The notes beneath the pieces are model-generated. The model had not been told where the DNA came from, ran no database searches, and was given only the letters and a program-made list of their open reading frames with translations. 58,331 nt of DNA from Planctomycetota bacterium (GTDB lineage: Bacteria > Planctomycetota > UBA11346). Below, piece after piece: positions 52,566-58,331 of the stretch (within the stretch, counting starts at the first letter, position 1; each line of letters begins with the position of its first letter). The position numbers and the translations under genes were made by a program. The stretch covers positions 1 to 58,331 of the forward strand of contig JANQLF010000210.1 in assembly GCA_028280785.1 (NCBI GenBank). The letters run 5' to 3'.

Positions 52566-54221
52566 ATGAAGATAAAGGCATTGGTAGATAAGGCATTAAA
52601 AGAGGCTGTGCTTGAAACGTTCGAGTGCATGGAGCTTGATGGTCGTGTGGTTAAGCCTGATAGTATTGCCGGTGAAGCGAAAAAGAAAATTACTTGGTCT
52701 TGGACTGAAATAACTGAGCCACTCAAGGGCCAAATGGTATTATTGATGCCCGAACGTCTGCAGCGTGAAGTGTTCTTGCGCATGGTACATGCAGGTGTCG
52801 ATGAGGTAACCAAAGAAGATCTTATCGATGTACAATCTGAATTAACTAATATTTTAGCTGGTCGTTTAATTAATATGCTGATTGGCGGTTCGGTTTCTCC
52901 GTCATTTACTTTACCACAAACTGGTTCGGGGGTACCTAATGTGCGTTCTGGAAGCTGGCGTTATTTGGGTTTTGAAATCGGTGACTCTTGGATTTTAGTA
53001 TTTATCAGTGGTGAAGAGTTGGTGAACTTTGGTGCCAAGGATGAAGCCGGTAAAATAACAAGAAGTAGTGGATTCCATGTCGCTGTCGATATTGGGGCTA
53101 GTATTGTACCGTCGACAACCAGACGAGTGAAGAAAGATGACGAGACTTCTTCGTTCGAGGCAGAGAGCGTAGAATCGATGTCGGAGATATCCGGTAAGCA
53201 CAATATATTGCAAGATAATGCTGATGAAGAAACGATTGTTGCACCACCAAGGTCAAAAACACCCGAAACAGAATTTGGCATCTCGTCCAGCGCTCGTTTG
53301 AAAGTGCCTGAAGGTGCCAAAGGCAATAAGGTTGATATGCAACCATTGCGACTTGGTGGTTACAGCATCAAGAAAAAAATCGGCCAAGGTGCGATGTCGA
53401 GTGTGTTCCTGGCGGTTCAGGAAAATCTCAACCGTTTAGTTGCTATCAAAGTTATGGATCCTAAATTCAACGAAGATCCAACGTATGAAAAGCGTTTTCA
53501 CCGCGAAGCACGTCTTGCAGCCGCTGTAACGCATCCAAATGTCGTTTCTATTCACGATGTTGGTAAAGATAACAATTTCTTATATATGGCCCTACAATAC
53601 GTTTCTGGGGGCGATCTGGCGCAGGTATTAGAGAAGGATGGCAGTCTTAGCGAAAAAGAAGTAATTTCGATGTTTATTAGCATTCTCCATGGTTTACAGG
53701 CCATCGAAGATGCTGAATTAGTGCATCGTGATATAAAACCGGCTAATATTTTACTTGGTTATGATGGGACGCCGTTGATTGGTGACTTGGGTATGGCGCG
53801 ACCACCCGAGGAAGAACACGAAAATGAAGAACTTACCATGGCTGGTACGTTAGTTGGCACCCCAGCATATATGTCACCAGAGCAAGCATTGGGAACCACT
53901 GATATTGATATACGCAGTGATATCTTTTCACTAGGCGTCACGATGTATTTAACGCTAACTGGTAATCGTCCATTTGAGGGTGTAACCCCAATGGAAACAA
54001 TCATGAAAATTATTAAAGATCCGATGCCTAATCCTCGCGATGAGAAACCTGAAATAAGTAAGGGTATTGTCGGTATTTTGAAAAAGGCACTCGAAAAAGA
54101 ACCGTCCAAACGTTTCCAGCATCCTAAAGAGTTCGCTGATGCTCTGGACGCTTTACGAGAAGGTAGCGGCGTAACACCGAAGGCGTCTTGGTTACACAGG
54201 CTCTTTGGTGGCGCAGATTAA
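52566..54221 (+). CDS. CheX-like domain fused to a Ser/Thr protein kinase
   Basis: This 551-residue protein closes the chemotaxis operon. Residues about 1-155 form a CheX/CheC-like domain: the helix LIDVQSELTNILAGRLINML carries the ExxN pair Glu92 and Asn95. A Ser/Glu-rich linker (about 185-260) leads to a Hanks kinase (about 264-530): GQGAMS loop (273-278), Lys295 in VAIKVM, HRDIKPAN (387-394), DLG (407-409) and GTPAYMSPEQ. The catalytic residues are complete. No membrane segment is seen. The architecture joins a chemotaxis phosphatase fold to Ser/Thr phosphorylation. CheY-P binding at the N-terminal domain could control the kinase, or the kinase could modify array components. Its start lies four bases after cheY copy 2. 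Confidence 0.9.
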   Translation: MKIKALVDKALKEAVLETFECMELDGRVVKPDSIAGEAKKKITWSWTEITEPLKGQMVLLMPERLQREVFLRMVHAGVDEVTKEDLIDVQSELTNILAGRLINMLIGGSVSPSFTLPQTGSGVPNVRSGSWRYLGFEIGDSWILVFISGEELVNFGAKDEAGKITRSSGFHVAVDIGASIVPSTTRRVKKDDETSSFEAESVESMSEISGKHNILQDNADEETIVAPPRSKTPETEFGISSSARLKVPEGAKGNKVDMQPLRLGGYSIKKKIGQGAMSSVFLAVQENLNRLVAIKVMDPKFNEDPTYEKRFHREARLAAAVTHPNVVSIHDVGKDNNFLYMALQYVSGGDLAQVLEKDGSLSEKEVISMFISILHGLQAIEDAELVHRDIKPANILLGYDGTPLIGDLGMARPPEEEHENEELTMAGTLVGTPAYMSPEQALGTTDIDIRSDIFSLGVTMYLTLTGNRPFEGVTPMETIMKIIKDPMPNPRDEKPEISKGIVGILKKALEKEPSKRFQHPKEFADALDALREGSGVTPKASWLHRLFGGAD

Positions 54222-54222
54222 G

Positions 54223-57200
54223 TTATCTTGAGAGTTCTTTTATCCGCCATTCGATAAAATCGGTTGTTGGCGGATCCATCCATTTGTGCGGTATTTTATA
54301 GCTTTCTAAAGCTTTTTGCTTATCGCCATCTAATTCAGCTTTGAGACCTAAGTACAATCCAGGTGTTGAGCCGAGATCGAATTCTCGCCCAGGTTTTTTA
54401 GCTCTATAAGCTTCGGGACTTAGTGATCCGGTGAGGATACCTAAGCGATCAGATAAATCACCTTTGAAATGCTCTTTAAAGCGGTGTTCGAATTCTTTGT
54501 AGGTAGTAAGCAATTTAACTTTGTCATTATCTTTAAGATAGTGAAGAAATGGAGTCATGACATAACGCGGGAATTGTAGGTGATGTCCCCAGCCAAAATC
54601 CATCGGCCACGCTTCGCTTTGTCTAAATGCTTGGAATGCCTCTTGGTGTTTACCCTGTGTGAATAAGACAAAGCCTTTATGATAAAGTGCCAGGTGGTGA
54701 CGCGCATCATCAATTTCAGTTATTTTAATGACGCGATCATAATCACCTATTTTTATCATTGCTGTGTGGACCAGGTGTGGTTGCAGGCGTCCTTCTTTAA
54801 TGACTTGCTGGTACAAGCCTTTAGCCATGAGTGAGCGAACATAGTCTCGATTCATATCGCTATACTGTTCAATAACTTCATCGTAGCGTTGATTGCTGTA
54901 GAGCAGTGAAGCGTGTTGGCTGCGATCATTTGGAAATAATGCTTTGATGCCATCGAGGTCATTGTTGCGCTTCAGGTCACGGACCTTCATGAAGATTTCG
55001 TGTCCATATTCTTTCATTGCTTGCTCGTATTGACCCATCATTATTAAGAAGCCAGCGCGACGTTTTGGAAAGTCTTTATAATTGTCAATTATTTCCTGGT
55101 GCTTGCCCATGTTATTCAAGGCATCAATAAGGACTTTGCGATCAAACTTAAAGTTGTCGACAATGAATTGATGTAAGCCGAATCTGTTTAGCTTGCCAAT
55201 GATTGATTGATAGGCACTGAATGGCTGAGGTTGTATATCGAGTTTTTGGCACCACGAAATAAATGATAGGCCACGTGTTTGTAGTAATTCTTTATTTTCA
55301 TCAGTGCCTGGTGTTGATTTGTTGGGTAATTTGTTGATATAATATTTTGATAAGAAGCGTATGGCTGTCTTGCGTATTGTCGTTGAATACTGTTTGCTGC
55401 TCAGAGCACTGAGTGATTTTTCGGCAACATCCCAGTTATCATTTTTCAGATAAATTCGTAATTCTTCAAGAAGAACATGCGGTATGAGCTCATGGAGTGG
55501 GTAGAGCTGTTTAAAGCCATTAAAAATTAATAGTGCTTCGATATCTTCACCGAGTTCTGATTTGCAACGAGCTAAGCGATAGTGTGCATAGGGGGTGATT
55601 TCAGCATCTGGATAGGATTTGATAATATCGTCATAAACCTGTGCAGCTTTGGTGTAATCACCATCACTGTAATAGCTGTGACCAACCGTGAGTGGGGTGA
55701 TGCGTAGTGGTAATGGCTTATTGTAAATGGTGACGTTATCGATGAGTGCAGAATTCTCTGCAATTTCAAAGCCAAAATATTGATGATCCGATCCGACTAA
55801 AAATTCTGGATCCTGGTAAGAGATAATGATCTTGCCGTCGATGGCAAACTGAACCATGTCATCAAATTTTTCCAAACGAACACGAAAGGTTTTGCCTTGG
55901 CTTAGTAATTCACCGGTGAAGGCGTCTTCTAAGATGCCGTCACGCATGCCTTTGGTTAATGCGATGTAATTATCTTTGGAAAAACCGTTCACATGAATGG
56001 TATAACCTTTAAAGCGATTGCGTCCGCCGATAAAACAATTGAGGTTGATGTTTTTGTTATTGAGGACGAGGTCCCATTCGACGGCTATGTCCCCAGGGAT
56101 GCGCTGGCGATAACTGAGATTGGTGGCGCCAAAAAAACCGATGCTGTCAGCGAGTAATTGGCCATCTTTGACTTTCCAAAAGCCTTTTTTATCAAAAGCA
56201 GTTTCCTGCTCATCGGCAAAGACCCAGGTTGGATAGCTGGTAGCATACCAGCGGTCAGCGAGTTCACTGGTATCTGTATAAGCGAAGGATTCTTGGTCGT
56301 AAATTTTCCAAGAACTGAGTTCTTTGAGATGTTCTTGATAGAGTAAATAGCCAAATATTGCAGCAATTACTATACCGACGCAAGCAGCCCAAACCACACG
56401 CTTATTGTGGGTATACCAACGTTTGAGGATGTCGATTGGTGTATCGCGATAAGCACTAATCGAGAGGCCTTCTTGGTAATAGGTTAAATCATTAATAAAA
56501 TCTTGAATATCGGCGTATCGATCATGTGGGTTAGGCGCCATAGCTTTGCGCGCAATAGCGAGTAATCGTGAAGGAACTTGTTGTTGAACCTGAGCAGGTA
56601 GTGGATTGATAAATCCGGTTCGTTTCATTTCCCAAAAAGATTCAAGGTCGTTTGACCACGCTGGGAATTGAAATGTCAACAGGTGGTAAAACGTTGAGCC
56701 GATGCAATAAATATCAGATGATTTAGTGGCGTATTCACGCCGCGCCTGTTCAGGCGCCATGTATGCGGGTGTACCCATTAAACGCTTGCGTTTCTTACTC
56801 GTACTTTCTTCTTCTGATTCATTTACTTGTTTAGCGGTACCCCAGTCAATCAGTACAACTTCGCCAAATTCACCAATGATAATATTACCAGGTTTGATGT
56901 CTTGATGAATAACATCCTGATTATGAGCAAAGGCGATAGCTTGACAGACTTTGATAATAATATTGACGCGTGCGTTGTAGGACTGAATTTCCTCAGGAAT
57001 ATGTTTGCTACCGCAAGCTATGGCCAATAAATCAGCAAGTGAACTACCTTTGGCTTTACGCATGGTAAAATACGCAAGGCCGCCATCAGAAATACCAAGT
57101 TCATGTACAGGTAAAATATTTGGATGCTCTAAGGAAGCGGTGAGACGCGCTTCCTGAAAAAAGCGATCCATATGCATGACATCTTTGCTTGCTTCTGGAT

Positions 57201-57852
57201 GCAGAAATTTTACAGCAATTTCTCGTTGAAGGTCGGTGTCATTAACACCAAAAACCTGACCAGAGCCACCTTTGCCCAATGATGTCGAAACCGTGTAGCG
57301 ACTGGGGATGCCATCTTTTTGCAATAATTGGTTGGCTTCATCAGTGCTCATGCTCTCAGCATCAGCAAATGGATCTGATTCAGTGAGCGAGGAGAGCGCA
57401 GCAGTAGTGCTTAATCCACTTTTGGTATTTTCAGGTTGAAAATCGACTGCGATTCCGGCGACATCGGCATCATCGACGGTATCTAATAAATTATTATGAA
57501 TGCTGCCGATATGATCGTCTTCTTCCTCTTTGCTGAGTAATTTACGCACACCTTCGGGGCTAAATGCATCTTCACTAATTGTTTGTGCTAATGCATCTGC
57601 GTAGACAACTTCATCGACAATGGTCTCTGTTAATTCGGTTTGAACCGTCTCTTGCATAGTTTCGCTATGAGATGGATATTCAGGATCACTTTCGCTTAAC
57701 TTATCCGGATCACTGGGAGCAGACGGCATAGTGAAATTATGTTCTATCTGAAGCAAAGACAAAGCCTTATACGCAGAATGTGGGTGATGGGAGTCACCAA
57801 TTACAGGGTGTACGGTTAAGAATTTACCACGATGATGGGCATGCGTGGTCAT
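54223..57852 (-). CDS. Large membrane Ser/Thr kinase with sensor beta-sandwich and TPR repeats, HQD variant
   Basis: This 1209-residue protein has an N-terminal Ser/Glu/Asp-rich region (1-180). The kinase domain (about 185-465) has a GKGGSG loop, VKFL Lys, catalytic loop HQDIKPGN (Gln in place of the usual Arg; near 315), DWG for DFG and GTPAYMAPEQARRE. A transmembrane segment at about 486-506 (AACVGIVIAAIFGYLLY) is followed by an external beta-sandwich (about 520-720, LamG/DUF1080-like) and TPR-type helical repeats from about 735 to the end. It is thus a receptor-like kinase with a large extracytoplasmic part. Another ATG at 57729 (MPSAPSDPD) is possible. Neither start has a strong ribosome site. 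It converges with the CheX-kinase gene, with one base between stop codons. Confidence 0.9.
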   Translation of the reverse strand: MTTHAHHRGKFLTVHPVIGDSHHPHSAYKALSLLQIEHNFTMPSAPSDPDKLSESDPEYPSHSETMQETVQTELTETIVDEVVYADALAQTISEDAFSPEGVRKLLSKEEEDDHIGSIHNNLLDTVDDADVAGIAVDFQPENTKSGLSTTAALSSLTESDPFADAESMSTDEANQLLQKDGIPSRYTVSTSLGKGGSGQVFGVNDTDLQREIAVKFLHPEASKDVMHMDRFFQEARLTASLEHPNILPVHELGISDGGLAYFTMRKAKGSSLADLLAIACGSKHIPEEIQSYNARVNIIIKVCQAIAFAHNQDVIHQDIKPGNIIIGEFGEVVLIDWGTAKQVNESEEESTSKKRKRLMGTPAYMAPEQARREYATKSSDIYCIGSTFYHLLTFQFPAWSNDLESFWEMKRTGFINPLPAQVQQQVPSRLLAIARKAMAPNPHDRYADIQDFINDLTYYQEGLSISAYRDTPIDILKRWYTHNKRVVWAACVGIVIAAIFGYLLYQEHLKELSSWKIYDQESFAYTDTSELADRWYATSYPTWVFADEQETAFDKKGFWKVKDGQLLADSIGFFGATNLSYRQRIPGDIAVEWDLVLNNKNINLNCFIGGRNRFKGYTIHVNGFSKDNYIALTKGMRDGILEDAFTGELLSQGKTFRVRLEKFDDMVQFAIDGKIIISYQDPEFLVGSDHQYFGFEIAENSALIDNVTIYNKPLPLRITPLTVGHSYYSDGDYTKAAQVYDDIIKSYPDAEITPYAHYRLARCKSELGEDIEALLIFNGFKQLYPLHELIPHVLLEELRIYLKNDNWDVAEKSLSALSSKQYSTTIRKTAIRFLSKYYINKLPNKSTPGTDENKELLQTRGLSFISWCQKLDIQPQPFSAYQSIIGKLNRFGLHQFIVDNFKFDRKVLIDALNNMGKHQEIIDNYKDFPKRRAGFLIMMGQYEQAMKEYGHEIFMKVRDLKRNNDLDGIKALFPNDRSQHASLLYSNQRYDEVIEQYSDMNRDYVRSLMAKGLYQQVIKEGRLQPHLVHTAMIKIGDYDRVIKITEIDDARHHLALYHKGFVLFTQGKHQEAFQAFRQSEAWPMDFGWGHHLQFPRYVMTPFLHYLKDNDKVKLLTTYKEFEHRFKEHFKGDLSDRLGILTGSLSPEAYRAKKPGREFDLGSTPGLYLGLKAELDGDKQKALESYKIPHKWMDPPTTDFIEWRIKELSR

Positions 57853-57922
57853 AATGAGTCGCTATACTGCGCAGGTCTTAATTCCGCTGGAGTCTGCTCT
57901 CAATGAGAGATGCTAAGTAACT

Positions 57923-58331
57923 ATGGCAGCTAAGTTTAAGTGTCCCCACTGTGAGGCCGCTTACCCAGCTTTGGCGAGTTTGGTAGGGAGATCGGTGCGC
58001 TGTAGTCACTGCCAGCAGCCTTTTCAGCTGCAAAAGGATGGGAGTGTTAAAAAGCTAGCTGCAACCCAAGTCGTTAAGCGCGATAAAGATCAAGAAAAAA
58101 TTCGCGAGGAAAAGCGCGAAGAAATGACGCGCAGTTTAACGCGCAAAGAGCCTGGCACGCGAGCACGCTTGTTAAAAGAAAAAGCGCAAGCTATGCGCAG
58201 TTCCTTGGCCTCAGCTGCAAGTGCAGCATTAGAGGTGGTCGAGGCAAAAGTAGAATCGAAAAAAGACAGCGAGCGAATTCCTGGTAAGCGGGTCGAATCA
58301 GCTTCGCTATCTGACTTTACGCCTGCGGCAC
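57923..58331 (+). CDS. Zinc-ribbon protein, N-terminal fragment
   Basis: The gene runs off the right edge with about 136 codons visible. Residues 5-33 form a zinc ribbon with CPHC (7-10) and CSHC (27-30), like MJ0042-type ribbons at the start of many proteins in the suggested bacterial group. A highly charged Lys/Glu/Arg-rich helical stretch follows (about 45-115), then a Ser/Ala segment. No membrane helix is reached before the end. It is divergent from the TPR kinase gene, 70 bases away. Function unknown. Confidence 0.72.
   Translation, partial: MAAKFKCPHCEAAYPALASLVGRSVRCSHCQQPFQLQKDGSVKKLAATQVVKRDKDQEKIREEKREEMTRSLTRKEPGTRARLLKEKAQAMRSSLASAASAALEVVEAKVESKKDSERIPGKRVESASLSDFTPAA

Overview
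The window reads as chromosomal DNA of a diderm (Gram-negative-type) bacterium. It has a lipoprotein with a lipobox, three outer-membrane barrel proteins ending in phenylalanine, periplasmic proteins and Fur boxes. The many Hanks-type Ser/Thr kinases (five, several fused to two-component or chemotaxis domains), an L-rhamnose catabolic cluster, a DUF2341/LamG giant surface protein, a phytanoyl-CoA dioxygenase paired with an AraC regulator, and GC-rich intergenic palindromes suggest the Planctomycetes-Verrucomicrobia-Chlamydiae group, perhaps Lentisphaerota or Kiritimatiellota. This placement is inferred from gene content only. Base composition is moderately AT-rich by eye. I saw no rRNA, tRNA, transposase or CRISPR array.

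Layout. 0-1.1 kb: the start of a phytanoyl-CoA dioxygenase-like gene, divergent from an AraC regulator. 1.1-9.8 kb: a signalling island with a membrane-tethered Ser/Thr kinase, a sigma-54 response regulator, two hybrid histidine kinases and a receiver-Ser/Thr-kinase fusion. 10-13.5 kb: a lipoprotein, then a receiver-dnaK-groES operon on the minus strand. 13.7-17.4 kb: L-rhamnose isomerase, a TIM-barrel isomerase, an SMP-30 lactonase and rhamnose mutarotase, interrupted by palindromic elements. 17.6-21.7 kb: prfC flanked by two copies of a REP-like palindrome, an aldo/keto reductase, a rhomboid protease and a fumarylacetoacetate-hydrolase-family enzyme.

21.7-30.3 kb holds a five-gene minus-strand operon. 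In transcription order it encodes a small secreted subunit, a two-Ig-domain chaperone-like protein, a calcium-loop repeat protein, an acidic-linker outer-membrane barrel and a 1045-residue DUF2341/LamG/beta-helix adhesin. The C-terminal domain of the adhesin resembles the small subunit, so the operon looks like an uncharacterised surface fibre or coat assembly system. 30.8-34.5 kb: an FGE-fold lipoprotein, then a Fur-boxed porin next to a fused FMN-binding/ApbE protein. 34.5-40 kb: housekeeping genes (aldo/keto reductase, CheY, RlmI-like, hisI, gatB, MBL hydrolase).

40.4-54.2 kb is a co-directional chemotaxis locus: porin, half-length PstS-like protein, MCP, cheA, cheW, MCP, cheR, cheD, cheY, a CheX-like gene, cheB, a second CheX-like gene, a second cheY, and a CheX-like domain fused to a Ser/Thr kinase. 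CheZ is absent. Three proteins carry the ExxN phosphatase motif. The final fusion and the receiver-kinase fusion near 9 kb together suggest that His-Asp signalling is wired into Ser/Thr phosphorylation in this organism. A 1209-residue TPR Ser/Thr kinase and a truncated zinc-ribbon gene close the window.
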